Positions 18,165 through 27,182 of a stretch of DNA of 64,000 nt are shown here, one piece after another. Position 1 is the stretch's first letter; every line of letters starts with the position of its first letter. The position numbers and the translations under genes were made by a program. The DNA comes from Xenorhabdus sp014467285 (GTDB taxonomy: Bacteria; Pseudomonadota; Gammaproteobacteria; Enterobacterales; Enterobacteriaceae): positions 17,850 to 81,849 of the forward strand of contig NZ_NKHR01000019.1 of assembly GCF_014467285.1 (NCBI RefSeq). Direction: 5' to 3'. The notes beneath the pieces are model-generated. The model saw only the letters and a list, made by a program, of their open reading frames with translations, made no database searches and had not been told where the DNA came from.

Positions 18165-18765
18165 ATGCTATTACCTATTTAAAATCAATGCCTATTTAAA
18201 ACCAGTGCCCTTATTTTTCATAATCACATAAGATATGATATTACTTTTCTATAACCAATAAACTTATTCATTTATAACTACATGTAATTATATTGCGCAT
18301 ATTTATGCAGTAACCCTGTTTATATTCACGCAATCAATGTAGGGATTTACTGTTTTACCTCGTTTTTATCAGGGCATAGACAGTCTTAGGAGAGATTTAA
18401 ATTTAATTGTTATTTATCAACATAATACGTGGATTTTGGTTGGTATTTTGTTCATATGGCACCAAAAAATAACGTATAAATTCATCATTAAAATCACCAT
18501 TTGATGTTTTATATGTTGATTTTAGTATTTGTCTGGTGTATTTATTTTACTATAAAAACATAAGTTAAAATTGATATTTATCTGAAAGGTTAGGAAAGAA
18601 GCATTTCTCTCCTTCTGTATCGGTAAAATATCTTCATTATTTTGAATAAAAATTTTTACTCGCCCGGCACCAGGGTAATGTTAGTTTGTTTTTTGTACTT
18701 ATGAAAGCCCGGTCTCTTAGTTGATATTCCTGATTAAGAGACTAGGCAATCATATACCAAACGGG

Positions 18766-18805
18766 TTTCAAATTGCGGCATAACCGACACAACCGCAACT
18801 TGAAA
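18766..18805 (-). terminator. 13-bp hairpin downstream of the AraC-type gene
   Basis: The arms 18766-18778 and 18793-18805 pair with one mismatch. It lies directly after the minus-strand AraC-type gene. The left arm is part of a motif (ATACC.AA..GG.TTTCAA) that recurs at 53913, so it is probably a dispersed repeat used as terminator. Confidence 0.6.
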
Positions 18806-18815
18806 GAGAGGCTTT

Positions 18816-19682
18816 TTACACCAGAGGCAGGTAGATATCTGTCACAGTTTCAGTTTCTGGGACGTTAGGGAATAACTTTACTCGTTCAAAAAATAGTGGG
18901 AAGTCCCGGACTTCTTGGTTGTTTTCCGACAGCCAGCGTGTATACAAGTAATTGACTAAGGTGGTTATTTCCTCATCTGGACCAATATGTCTTATATAAG
19001 CACATTTTCCTGATGGAATGGTTTTTTTGATGATTATTGGGTTGTTAATCTCAAACATGGAGGAGACTTCGACACACAAATCAAATTTATATTCATCCGG
19101 TTCAACTTTTGTCGGATCTGCATAAACAAGATTGAATGTTTTGTACCGCCCGAGTGGTAATTTATTGTTTATTCTCCACTCTTTGAATGCCCTGATTGTA
19201 TGACCGATATCCGATGGAGAGCCTTTGTGTTCCATAACTGCGATTGAATTTTCTGGAAAATCAACGATTTTCACTTCAAGATAAGGTAATTTCTCATTCA
19301 TCACTTTAGTCCTAATTTCATTTATGATTTGGTGTTGGCTATACCAGACAGACCAATCAGGCTCTTGCCTGAATTCAGTGGGACTTTGACCAATAGCGCT
19401 TTTGAATGCTCTTGAGAATGCCTCGGGACTTTCATATCCACAGGCAAAAGCAATGTCTATAACTGGGTTATTGCTATAGGCGAGATCATAAACGGCTTTT
19501 TTCAATCGAAGTTGCCTGATATAGGCAGCAACGCTGATGCCGTAATTTGCTGAAAATAATCTGTGAAAGTGATACTTAGAGCAAGCTGCAACACGGCTCA
19601 AATTTTCTCCATCCATCTGTGTATCAATATGTTCATCGATGTAATGAAGAAGTGCATGTAATCGCTGTTTAATCATTGTCAT
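18816..19682 (-). CDS. AraC-family regulator with GyrI-like effector domain
   Basis: A protein of 288 aa. The N-terminal ~110 residues hold two AraC helix-turn-helix motifs (LSRVAACSKYHFHRLFSANYG and IDIAFACGYESPEAFSRAFK). The C-terminal part is a GyrI/SbmC-like small-molecule-binding domain (begins LPYLEVKIVDFPENSIAVMEHKG, ends EVRDFPLFFERVKLFPNVPETETVTDIYLPLV split). This layout is that of Rob/BltR-type multidrug or stress regulators. AAGG precedes the ATG; a second Met at codon 3 is possible. Its target is not evident. Confidence 0.85.
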   Translation of the reverse strand: MTMIKQRLHALLHYIDEHIDTQMDGENLSRVAACSKYHFHRLFSANYGISVAAYIRQLRLKKAVYDLAYSNNPVIDIAFACGYESPEAFSRAFKSAIGQSPTEFRQEPDWSVWYSQHQIINEIRTKVMNEKLPYLEVKIVDFPENSIAVMEHKGSPSDIGHTIRAFKEWRINNKLPLGRYKTFNLVYADPTKVEPDEYKFDLCVEVSSMFEINNPIIIKKTIPSGKCAYIRHIGPDEEITTLVNYLYTRWLSENNQEVRDFPLFFERVKLFPNVPETETVTDIYLPLV

Positions 19683-19778
19683 AATGTCCGCCTTATCTGG
19701 TACAACGCATGATATATAGCCTTCCGTGGCAGGACATGATGATAATTGCTGACTTAACGCTTACCTGTCAGCGGGTTA

Positions 19779-20039
19779 TTAAAGCCCATATTCTGAAAGT
19801 TCAGGGTGATTATCAGGCCGACGCCCCAATGGCCATAAAAAAAGGCGTTCTTCTTCCTTGATCGGTACGTCATTAATACAGGCATATCGGTTGGTCATAA
19901 GCCCCTGTTCGTTAAAATCCCAGTTTTCATTACCATAGCTGCGGTACCAGTTCCCTGAGTCATCTTGCCATTCATAGGCGAACCTGACAGCAATGCGGTT
20001 TTCATCATAGGCCCATAACTCTTTAATTAATCGATAATT
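19779..20039 (-). pseudogene. C-terminal fragment of a DUF1348 (NTF2-like) family protein
   Basis: The minus strand reads 86 codons, including NRIAVRFAYEWQDDSGNWY, SYGNENWDFNEQGLMTNR and LFLWPLGRRPDNHPELSEYG, then a stop. This is the conserved C-terminal half of DUF1348 proteins (about 150 aa, NTF2-like fold). The N-terminal part is missing: the frame meets a stop at 20040-20042, right at the tetR leader. DUF1348 genes often sit divergent from a TetR regulator, so a deletion seems to have removed the promoter-proximal part. Confidence 0.85.
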
Positions 20040-20056
20040 CTATTAAAGGAGTCACT

Positions 20057-20626
20057 ATGTCAAAAAACATCTCAACTGCACGTGAGCGTATTCTTCAGGT
20101 TGCCCACAATCTTTTTTATCAAGAAGGGATCAGAGCAACAGGAATAGACCGTATCATCAAAGAAGCCGGTGTCAAAAAAGTCACCTTTTATCGGCACTTC
20201 CCCTCTAAAAATGATTTGATCATGGCATTTCTTGAATACAGACATCAGCACTGGATAGATTGGTTCCATACGACATTAACTGTTGAAATGTCTGTTCATG
20301 GAACACTTATAAAAGCAATTCCTGCCGTACTGAAAAAATGGTTTATGAGCAGCGAATTTCGCGGTTGTTCTTTTATCAATTCTTCGATTGAATTTTCTCA
20401 GGCATTATCTGAGATACAACCTGTCGTACTGTCTCATAAACAGGAAATGACAAAAACACTCGCAGAATTCCTACCTGATATACCGGAAAAGCTGGTGCTA
20501 TCTAAGCAAATCACATTGCTCATCGATGGAGCCATTGTAATGGCGCAATATGGTGAAGAGAGTGATCAGGTGATATCTCTAGTGGATAAGTGGTTATTGT
20601 TGCACTCAGCGCTGCTGAATCAATAA
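20057..20626 (+). CDS. TetR-family transcriptional regulator
   Basis: A protein of 189 aa. The N-terminal helix-turn-helix (residues 8-55) contains LFYQEGIRATGIDRIIKEAG and VKKVTFYRHFPSKNDLI. The C-terminal ligand domain resembles TetR_C of the YcdC/YxaF kind (GCSFINSSIEFSQ near residue 100). AAAGGAG lies 6 nt before the ATG. It abuts the broken DUF1348 gene, probably its former target, on the opposite strand. Confidence 0.88.
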   Translation: MSKNISTARERILQVAHNLFYQEGIRATGIDRIIKEAGVKKVTFYRHFPSKNDLIMAFLEYRHQHWIDWFHTTLTVEMSVHGTLIKAIPAVLKKWFMSSEFRGCSFINSSIEFSQALSEIQPVVLSHKQEMTKTLAEFLPDIPEKLVLSKQITLLIDGAIVMAQYGEESDQVISLVDKWLLLHSALLNQ

Positions 20627-20782
20627 GGACTTTTTGCATCTTCTTGGCCATCCCAATCATCACTTAATAAATATCTGGGTTGAATTCTGTTATCAGATTG
20701 GAGTTACATTGATATATCTCATAATAAAGATTATAGGGTAATGAATATCAAGCTATAGGGTAAGCTATTTGTACTCAATGTT

Positions 20783-20811
20783 AAGCAGGCCCAGTATTAT
20801 TGAGCCTGCTT
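20783..20811 (-). terminator. Hairpin downstream of yegD
   Basis: An AAGCAGGC / GCCTGCTT stem (8 bp) lies 9 bp beyond the yegD stop codon. Weak T content follows on the minus strand. Confidence 0.55.
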
Positions 20812-20819
20812 GTAGCTTA

Positions 20820-22172
20820 TCAAGCGAAACAAATTTTTGCCCAGCGTGCCAGACCTGTAGTCACGGAACCAAAGTAATTACCGCCAACTAATGGAATACC
20901 CGGCAACTCTTGTTCAACTGCCTGACGCAGGATAGGTGAACTTGCTGAACCTCCCGTCATAAAGATCACATCAGGTTGAGTACCTCCTTGTACCACCGCT
21001 TCGCTAACCAATTTAGCCATTTTCGCTTTCGTGGATTCGATTGCGTCAATCATCTGATCGCGCTGGATGCTAACCTCAATAATCTCTGATAATAAATTGA
21101 GCTTAACGCGATGTTCAGATTGCTCTGAAAGGGCAATTTTGGTTTCCTCTGCACTGCGAACCAAGCTATATCCCAATGTGTCTTGATATACTTTCAATAA
21201 TCTAGCTAATTTTTCTGGTTCTTGAGCATCTCTGTGCAAGGATTTTAATACCGTCAAATTCTGGCGAGAATAAAAATCTTTCTGGGCCTGAACATCATTA
21301 ATGGCAATCGGATTCCAAAACTGAGTCAGTGGCATATCAATGCCTGAGATAACTTTGCTTCCTAACCCAAAAGGGTGCATTAGCTGTTTAAAGGTCAGAT
21401 TAATATCCAAATCGTTTCCACCGATACGCTGACCAGTGTGTGCCAGTAAGCTATCCTTTCGTTCAGATTTTCCTCGCCAGCTTGGCCCCATTCGGATAAG
21501 AGAACAGTCTGTCGTTCCACCGCCAATATCAACGACTAATACTGTTTTATCTTCTGTCAGAGTGGCCTCATATTCCAAACCTGCCGCGACTGGCTCAAAT
21601 TGGAATTCAATATTGCGAAACCCTGCTCGTTTTGCTGCATCAAGTAAAATCTTCTCAGCTTGTTGGTTAGATTTATCGCCACCCCGTCCGTGAAAATTAA
21701 TCGGACGGCCGATCACAACCTCTTCAATAGTTTGTTGTTTATTGATTTCTACTTGTTGTTTGATATTTGCCATCATGGCGCAAACCAGATCTTCAAAGAA
21801 GCTGATTTGGATATCCCTTAATCCCATTGCACCCAAGAAGGATTTTGGTGATTTTACATAGTAAACATCCTGAGGATCTTCCAAATATCGAGCCAGAGCT
21901 TCTTGCCCAAATACGATATCATCTGGCAAAAGCTCAATACCTTCCTCATGGTTTGCAGCAATCGCACTACGAAGAAGCTGTTCACCCGCTTGATTGCTTG
22001 GACTGATATTCCAGTGACGAAATAAGTGCTCAGAAACAGATTCCCGGGTCGGTGCTGCCAAAGCAGAAGGCATGTAAAAGTTATCATTTTCGATAGCAAT
22101 CAGCCGTGGTGTATCCCCGATCATCTCTGCTACCGCGCAATTTGATGTGCCATAGTCAAAACCGATGAACAT
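20820..22172 (-). CDS. yegD: Hsp70-family chaperone-like protein YegD
   Basis: An actin/Hsp70-fold ATPase-domain protein of 450 aa with no substrate-binding domain, as in E. coli YegD. The phosphate-1 motif is FIGFDYGTSNCAVAEM at the N-terminus. Phosphate-2 is VLVVDIGGGTTDCSLIRMG (about residue 210) and the adenosine motif is VIFMTGGSASSPILRQAV (near the end). I chose the ATG at 22172 because AAGGA lies upstream and YegD proteins start MFIGFDYGT; the frame extends six codons further. Cellular role remains poorly known. It is transcribed alone. Confidence 0.9.
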   Translation of the reverse strand: MFIGFDYGTSNCAVAEMIGDTPRLIAIENDNFYMPSALAAPTRESVSEHLFRHWNISPSNQAGEQLLRSAIAANHEEGIELLPDDIVFGQEALARYLEDPQDVYYVKSPKSFLGAMGLRDIQISFFEDLVCAMMANIKQQVEINKQQTIEEVVIGRPINFHGRGGDKSNQQAEKILLDAAKRAGFRNIEFQFEPVAAGLEYEATLTEDKTVLVVDIGGGTTDCSLIRMGPSWRGKSERKDSLLAHTGQRIGGNDLDINLTFKQLMHPFGLGSKVISGIDMPLTQFWNPIAINDVQAQKDFYSRQNLTVLKSLHRDAQEPEKLARLLKVYQDTLGYSLVRSAEETKIALSEQSEHRVKLNLLSEIIEVSIQRDQMIDAIESTKAKMAKLVSEAVVQGGTQPDVIFMTGGSASSPILRQAVEQELPGIPLVGGNYFGSVTTGLARWAKICFA

Positions 22173-22618
22173 AGCTTTCCTTATTCTCAATCGTTGACAA
22201 TTTTAAAAAGGCGCAGATGCTATCCTAAATTAGGGTTGAATGCGAGCTTAACATAAGGGAACTAATAGAATATATGCTATATCATATTGGCATCCATTGA
22301 AATACATGAAAATGTTATCGACCATTATTTGAATATTCACTGCTATTAATAAATCAGAGTCCTTGCATCCACATAATAAGAATAAATAGATACAATGATA
22401 AACTTTACTAAAAATAAATAATGTATAATTAACATTATTAAAAAATAAATTTATTATGACGAAATCATCTTTATTATATATGTGTGATTTTTTGATGTTT
22501 TATTTTGTTTTTATTTTGATATTTTAAAACTGGTAGGTAGTTTACTATTAAAGTATAGAATTTTTTATTTTGGTTATAGAGATAATATTCCAATTAATTA
22601 ATTAATGAGGATACTGTA
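22173..22618. other. AT-rich divergent spacer
   Basis: About 445 bp between yegD (minus) and the PixA-like gene (plus). It is very AT-rich with no gene seen. The end near 22600 (GAGG) is the ribosome site of the PixA-like gene. Confidence 0.6.
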
Positions 22619-23170
22619 ATGTCTGATGTCATTGATATATTAGTTGATATAGATGCCGATTCCATTATGCGTGATTATCATACAATTAGCCAAGATGTTG
22701 ATAAACCTACTTATCTTCCCTATCCTGATAATTATATTGAGATGTTGACACGATCACAAGATATTGAACTACTTTTAAGTAGTCAGTTAAAAGTTAAACT
22801 TGATCTAAGTGATTCTATTCGTTGGCGCGAAGTTGCTTTAACAACTACGAATTTAAAATATTCATCTGCAATATCAAAGTGTTATCGAATGGGTTCATCA
22901 GAATCTCATTTTTTCGACATGCCAGATGCAAAACCGGTTAATTTTAACTACGCTAAGATGGTAGCTGACAACACAACATCAACCCTTTATCCGATAGCTG
23001 TAATGCCCCAGGAAGCAAGGAGTTACTATATCGAGCTAGAAGTTAAAAGAATGCCTCCTGCTCAGAGTACGCCTTGGGAACATTACACTTTCGTTGTAGG
23101 TATATATAGAAATGGTAACTTAACGGGATATATTTCTTGGAATATGGCTATTGTTCTTGATCATAGATAG
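22619..23170 (+). CDS. AidA/PixA family inclusion-body protein
   Basis: A protein of 183 aa matching the AidA/PixA family: N-terminal ILVDIDADSIM, then a region rich in beta structure ending with HYTFVVGIYRNGNLTGYISW and a final YISWNMAIVLDHR. PixA of Xenorhabdus nematophila forms methionine-rich cytoplasmic inclusions in phase-I cells. This copy has a moderate methionine content. GAGG precedes the ATG and a strong intrinsic terminator follows, so it is monocistronic. Function beyond family resemblance is unknown; a host-association or storage role is inference. Confidence 0.85.
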   Translation: MSDVIDILVDIDADSIMRDYHTISQDVDKPTYLPYPDNYIEMLTRSQDIELLLSSQLKVKLDLSDSIRWREVALTTTNLKYSSAISKCYRMGSSESHFFDMPDAKPVNFNYAKMVADNTTSTLYPIAVMPQEARSYYIELEVKRMPPAQSTPWEHYTFVVGIYRNGNLTGYISWNMAIVLDHR

Positions 23171-23200
23171 TCTATTTATATAATTTTCGATCATAGATAT

Positions 23201-23232
23201 AAGCCTTGCACTCGCGAGGCTTTTTATTTTTG
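23201..23232 (+). terminator. Intrinsic terminator of the PixA-like gene
   Basis: A 9-bp stem (AAGCCTTGC / GCGAGGCTT, one G-T pair) with loop ACTC is followed by TTTTATTTTT. It starts 30 bp after the stop codon. Confidence 0.88.
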
Positions 23233-23470
23233 ATGTTTTCATCTAATGAAATAATATGAAAGTTAAATTTTCCTTTCAGATATTACCTGATTAAATAATA
23301 ATTTTTCATAATATTTTTCATATGCAGTCTTATTGGAATAGTGGATTAGTTGTTTTTTATATATTAATATCACTTGTATTCACATAATAAGAGTAATACT
23401 ATTATCCTCGAAGTAAACAAGTGCGTATTCCCTTGAATAATTCATTAGGATTGTGTGTTAAAATTCCTTC

Positions 23471-24538
23471 CTAAATATATGGGCGACTTTTAGGAAATAT
23501 TTCAACATTCTCTGAGGATAGCGTCAGTGCTGAACACTGTTGTGCAAAGCGTATACTTTCTTTCAGTTCCATACCTTCTAACCAACAATGCACAAGACCG
23601 GCCATCATCGCATCACCAGCTCCATTGGTATTAATAACATTAGTATTGATAGCATGTGACCATCCTGATGTGTTGTCCAATTCACTGTAATAGACTCCTT
23701 CTGCATCCATACTTAAAATTAGGCGTTGGACACCACGCTGATGAAACCAGAGTGCTGCATTGGCAGCATCTTTTTGAGTTTCTATTTTGATTCCACTCAG
23801 AATTTCAGCTTCAGTACGATTGGGTTTTAAAGTGTGAATATGGGATAACCAATGGCGAATTTTGGGCGCTTTAGATCCTGAAACAGTATCAACAAAAATA
23901 GGAACGTTGCCGACATGGTTAAATAACCATTTCAAGGCATCTTCTGTTAAGTTACAGTCAATGACTAAGACACTGGCATGTTGGATTAAAGATTTAGATT
24001 GAGATAATAACGTAGCAGTGAGTTTTTCCAAAATGCTCATGTCATTAACAGCCACAACACACTTACCATTTTCGTCGATAAGTGAATTACAGATTGATGT
24101 TTTTTCTCCATCTAATTTATAGAGATATTTAACATTAACTCCTGCTGATTTTGTTTGCTCAAACAGTATGTTTCCATGTGAATCATTACCAACAACAGAT
24201 ATTAAGTAACTTTCATTTTTTAATAATGCAATATTTTGTGCAATGTTTCTTCCAACACCGCCTGGTGTTGAAATAATTTTCCCTGGGTTGGAATCTTCAT
24301 AAATCAATTTGGCATAGGCATAACTTGTTAGATCCATATTGGCGGCGCCAATTGTGACAGTATAAACGTCATTGGATAAAATATAACCTTTGCCTTTGAT
24401 GTAACCTTTTTTACTGAGATTCATAATATGTCCTGCAACACATGATCGACTAATTCCAAGGATATCAGCAAGTTCTTGCTGCTGAATGAAAGGATCACGT
24501 TTTAGAAGTTGCAATATCTGGTTTTCCCTTTTTGACAT
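23471..24538 (-). CDS. HTH-PfkB carbohydrate/nucleoside kinase, YeiI-like
   Basis: A protein of 355 aa. Residues 1-55 form a winged helix-turn-helix (REN-QILQLLKRDPFIQQQELADILGISR-type). Residues about 58-350 are a PfkB kinase with GGVGRNIAQNIALL (near 93) and the catalytic INTNGAGDAMMAGLVHCW (near 308). The match in layout and sequence is E. coli YeiI, a predicted sugar or nucleoside kinase. Pseudouridine kinase is a related possibility, but no pseudouridine glycosidase gene is adjacent. It is transcribed alone. Substrate is not determined from sequence. Confidence 0.85.
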   Translation of the reverse strand: MSKRENQILQLLKRDPFIQQQELADILGISRSCVAGHIMNLSKKGYIKGKGYILSNDVYTVTIGAANMDLTSYAYAKLIYEDSNPGKIISTPGGVGRNIAQNIALLKNESYLISVVGNDSHGNILFEQTKSAGVNVKYLYKLDGEKTSICNSLIDENGKCVVAVNDMSILEKLTATLLSQSKSLIQHASVLVIDCNLTEDALKWLFNHVGNVPIFVDTVSGSKAPKIRHWLSHIHTLKPNRTEAEILSGIKIETQKDAANAALWFHQRGVQRLILSMDAEGVYYSELDNTSGWSHAINTNVINTNGAGDAMMAGLVHCWLEGMELKESIRFAQQCSALTLSSENVEIFPKSRPYI

Positions 24539-25064
24539 ATTATTTCCCTAGTTGTTTTTTTGTATTGATGTTTTATTTCATGTGTGACTGATAGTAAAGG
24601 CTATTTTTATGTTTAGTTCCAATTATGAGAATGTGATCGTAAGTTTTATAAAGCATGTATTTTGCAGAAAAACGTGATCTGCATCTTGAATATTATGCTG
24701 TAAAATCAGGGGAAATTAGATAGATAAATACATCAAGTCAGTAAACTATATTTTTGTCTACAATAATTCCTTTTAAAACAATCTGTTGTGTTATCGATGG
24801 AGAGTTGCAAACAAATGTTTGGTTTTTTATGAGTTATTTTTTATTACAAGATAGTTTTTAGTGGTATTTAGAATAAAACTTCGTAATCTAATTTATTAAT
24901 TGATTTTTAATAATTCAGTTATTCATAAAATAGTCTGCTAAGCAGTTCAGAGTGGGGGATGTTGATTGGGCTTACATATTCCAGTCACATAATCAGCTAT
25001 GTGACTGGATATTTACTTTTTTACAGTTGTTCTGTAATTTGAAATTTATTGGATATATACCATA
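24539..25064. other. AT-rich spacer upstream of the kinase and downstream of pirB
   Basis: 526 bp with no supported gene. The only clear structure is the hairpin at 24980-25009 after pirB. The rest is AT-rich promoter-type sequence for the kinase gene. Confidence 0.6.
24980..25009 (-). terminator. Perfect hairpin downstream of pirB
   Basis: CCAGTCACATA / TATGTGACTGG pair over 11 bp (12 with the flanking T-A) around a 6-nt loop. It starts 55 bp after the pirB stop. The T-rich side (TTTACTTTTTT) is on the plus strand, so it may work in both directions. Confidence 0.65.
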
Positions 25065-26342
25065 TTATTTTTTATCAGTTACCATATGGTATGAAACCAC
25101 AATTCCTGCGGTTTGACCAGCAAGTGAAGGTTCATCACTGGCCAGATAAAGCCCGGCAATATAGTGACCATCAACCGCGAATTTTCTATATTTGCTGGCA
25201 TAGCGCTGGCCGAAACTGAATTGGCGTCCATCACTTAGCCTAAATAGAGCCTCATCAACCGCACCATTACCCCATACTTCCAGGCTGGTTATAACACTAT
25301 CATTTAACTCAATTGATCTTGTTTCTGATGTCACTGTACCAAGTGTATGAGATGAGTCGTTGTCAAATATGACCTTAATACCTCCTACTCTAGGTGCATT
25401 GCCGATCCTTTGTACATACCCAATGAGTGATTTTATTTTACTATACTTTCCATTGATTAAAGAGGGCTTGAGTGGTTCCTGCATTTTATCGTCTTCTGTA
25501 AGAGCCTGAATTCTCGTTTTGTTTGTAGGACGATCAAACACAGTTGAATAACTGATAGTCTTGGGATAAAAACCACTTTCAAGGCTATTGTTTTGTATAT
25601 GCTCAATGAGTTCAAGACATTCTAAACCGTGTAATAAACAATATCCTCTTACAGAGAATAAATTATTAGTCACACTTCCTGCTGTTGAGGTGTTTATAGC
25701 ATCATCGTATTGGTTAGTATACATTGTATGAATATAGTTATTCGCATTGGCAACTAATTTGTTGATGAGTTGCTTTAATTCATCGACTTCTATATCTGTT
25801 AAACCAATTTCGCCTTTCTTCTCTATTCCCATTTTCCAATAAGGAGCCTGTAACATAAGAGTGTTAGAGTACATTGGAAGAATTTGATAGTTTGTTTTAT
25901 TATCAAAAGACTTAAACTTTTCCTCTACACTAACCAGATATCTGGCCAGGAACATATACGCGTCATGGCTTTCCTGACTACCGGGCGAAGTTTCTAACAT
26001 GTATTCCACATGTTCCATTTTTCCTTTGATTTCTTGTATATCTCCATTAAGTATACCCTGAATGGTTTTTAGGGCGGCATCCTCTATCATCTGTTCGACT
26101 TTCTGGAGAATTTGTTCCCAAGTATTGTCTTTTTGTTGAGGCCAAAATAACCCCAATAGAAAAGACATCGCAGGGCCAGCACCGGGAATAAATCCTATGC
26201 CACCAATAATAGCATCTTTTATTATTGATGACATATCCCATTCATAATCAGGTGTGGAAACTGTATAAGTATCTAACATTATTATTTCATTTGATAAAGG
26301 CAGTGTTCTATTTTCAGATACAATAATAGGTGTGGTGTTCAT
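25065..26342 (-). CDS. pirB: Binary insecticidal toxin PirB
   Basis: A protein of 425 aa, close to the length of known PirB toxins (about 420-440). The N-terminal half is helical with a hydrophobic core helix (DAIIGGIGFIPGAGPAMSFLLGLFW, residues about 44-68, split), like the pore-forming domain I of Cry toxins. The C-terminal half is beta-rich (VRGYCLLHGLECLELIEHIQ; LSDGRQFSFGQRYASKYRKF). PirB works with PirA; both are needed for toxicity to insects in Photorhabdus and to shrimp in Vibrio. AAGGT lies 12 nt before the ATG. It is 65 bp downstream of pirA, whose 5' end is broken here, so PirB may lack its partner. Confidence 0.93.
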   Translation of the reverse strand: MNTTPIIVSENRTLPLSNEIIMLDTYTVSTPDYEWDMSSIIKDAIIGGIGFIPGAGPAMSFLLGLFWPQQKDNTWEQILQKVEQMIEDAALKTIQGILNGDIQEIKGKMEHVEYMLETSPGSQESHDAYMFLARYLVSVEEKFKSFDNKTNYQILPMYSNTLMLQAPYWKMGIEKKGEIGLTDIEVDELKQLINKLVANANNYIHTMYTNQYDDAINTSTAGSVTNNLFSVRGYCLLHGLECLELIEHIQNNSLESGFYPKTISYSTVFDRPTNKTRIQALTEDDKMQEPLKPSLINGKYSKIKSLIGYVQRIGNAPRVGGIKVIFDNDSSHTLGTVTSETRSIELNDSVITSLEVWGNGAVDEALFRLSDGRQFSFGQRYASKYRKFAVDGHYIAGLYLASDEPSLAGQTAGIVVSYHMVTDKK

Positions 26343-26804
26343 AATTTTGTTTTTACCTTAGTGCCATCATTTAAGTTTTATTGGTAATAAATAACTTTTT
26401 TATATCGTTATTTATTATACCCGGTAACAAAGGCTCGTTTATCTGTATCGTTATAAATTACAACTTTACTGTAATATAAAGCATTGCCAGGTGCTTTTAA
26501 TATTCCGTCTTCACCGGCTTTTACCGTGATAGATGAATGTTCGAACCATTGTGATGTGAAGGAGTGAGACCAATAAAAAACAGCTCTAACTTCTGGAGCA
26601 GGGCCGGAATTAGCCACATAGTAATTAGGGCGTGTTTCAGGAATAATAGGTGTGTCTATTCTTGTTGCTTGAACAGAAGAATGTGGCTCGATTGTCATAT
26701 CGCTATAATTACTGATGATATGAGTTTCTGATTCGGGTGTGTTTTGATTATCAATTTTTGTTGTTGGAGCAGTTTGAGTGTTATTTATAACCGTAATGCT
26801 ACTA

Positions 26805-27154
26805 AGTGCTCAAGAAAAATTAATTGCAAATTGATCACCATAACCTTCCAATAACGTATTTAGCTCATACTCCATGGTATCTTGAGTCCAGGTGATAAAA
26901 CGTCGCCAGTGATATTTGGCTTGTTTCCANNNNNNNNNNNNNNNNNNNNNNNNNNNNNNNNNNNNNNNNNNNNNNNNNNNNNNNNNNNNNNNNNNNNNNN
27001 NNNNNNNNNNNNNNNNNNNNNNNNNNNNNAGTTGTTGCAATGTAATTCGTTCAGGCTCAGAAAGTGTTATCTTCGATTTCATAAGAACAGGTGGAAAATC
27101 GGGTTATCGGGTTATTGATTATAACAGTAATGCAGATAATTTATCTTATTAACT
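26805..27154 (-). mobile_element. IS630-family insertion sequence inside pirA, with assembly gap
   Basis: The left end (26805, AGTGCTCAAGAAAAATTA) and the inward-read right end (27154, AGTTAATAAGATAAATTA) are imperfect inverted repeats. Both are flanked by TA (26803-26804 and 27155-27156), the target duplication typical of IS630. The interior contains 100 N (26930-27029), a placeholder for unassembled sequence, so the true element is likely near 1.1 kb. It lies in the minus orientation. Confidence 0.87.
26810..27082 (-). pseudogene. IS630-family transposase, only both ends visible
   Basis: The N-terminus (MKSKITLSEPERITLQQ) and C-terminus (AKYHWRRFITWTQD..LLEGYGDQFAINFS) of an IS630-type transposase flank the 100-N gap. 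I cannot say if the gene is intact in reality, because about 300 residues are missing from the assembly. The stop codon TGA at 26810-26812 lies in the same frame as the distal part of pirA. Confidence 0.8.
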
Positions 27155-27182
27155 TACTGCCATTTATGTTGATTGTGATCAT

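Larger units (their letters stand above)
18137..18815. other. Long non-coding stretch with hairpins
   Basis: 679 bp without a supported gene. It holds a GC-rich hairpin (18144-18164), a 17-bp near-perfect tandem duplication (18174-18190 / 18191-18207), an inverted repeat GTCTCTTA/TAAGAGAC (18712-18742), and a terminator-like hairpin (18766-18805) next to the AraC-type gene. The middle is AT-rich and featureless. Confidence 0.7.
26408..27182 (-). pseudogene. pirA: pirA, interrupted at codon 9 by an IS630-family element
   Basis: The 3' part (26408-26803) encodes 131 residues, with SNYSDMTIEPH, ATRIDTPIIPETRPN and ALYYSKVVIYNDTDKRAFV, matching PirA toxins (compare DYSHDWTVEPN..TPIIPE of Vibrio PirA). 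Its frame runs upstream into a TGA at 26810-26812 inside the element with no good start codon. The 5' part lies beyond the element: ATG at 27182, AGGA 9 nt before it, then MITINING. Joining the two parts across one TA copy gives one open frame of 140 codons. An internal ATG at 26698 would give 96 residues but has no ribosome site. The intact gene may exist in sister strains. Confidence 0.88.

Noticed and set aside
20783..20811. Hairpin as an attachment site
   Set aside because: No integrase or tRNA gene is near; a terminator of yegD is the simpler reading.
26408..26698. A complete 96-aa PirA starting at ATG 26698
   Set aside because: No ribosome site precedes it, PirA similarity (SNYSD) continues upstream in frame, and a better start with AGGA lies beyond the insertion sequence.
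26930..27029. 100 N as a real 100-bp stretch
   Set aside because: Exactly 100 N is a standard placeholder for a scaffold gap of unknown length; an IS630 transposase needs far more sequence.
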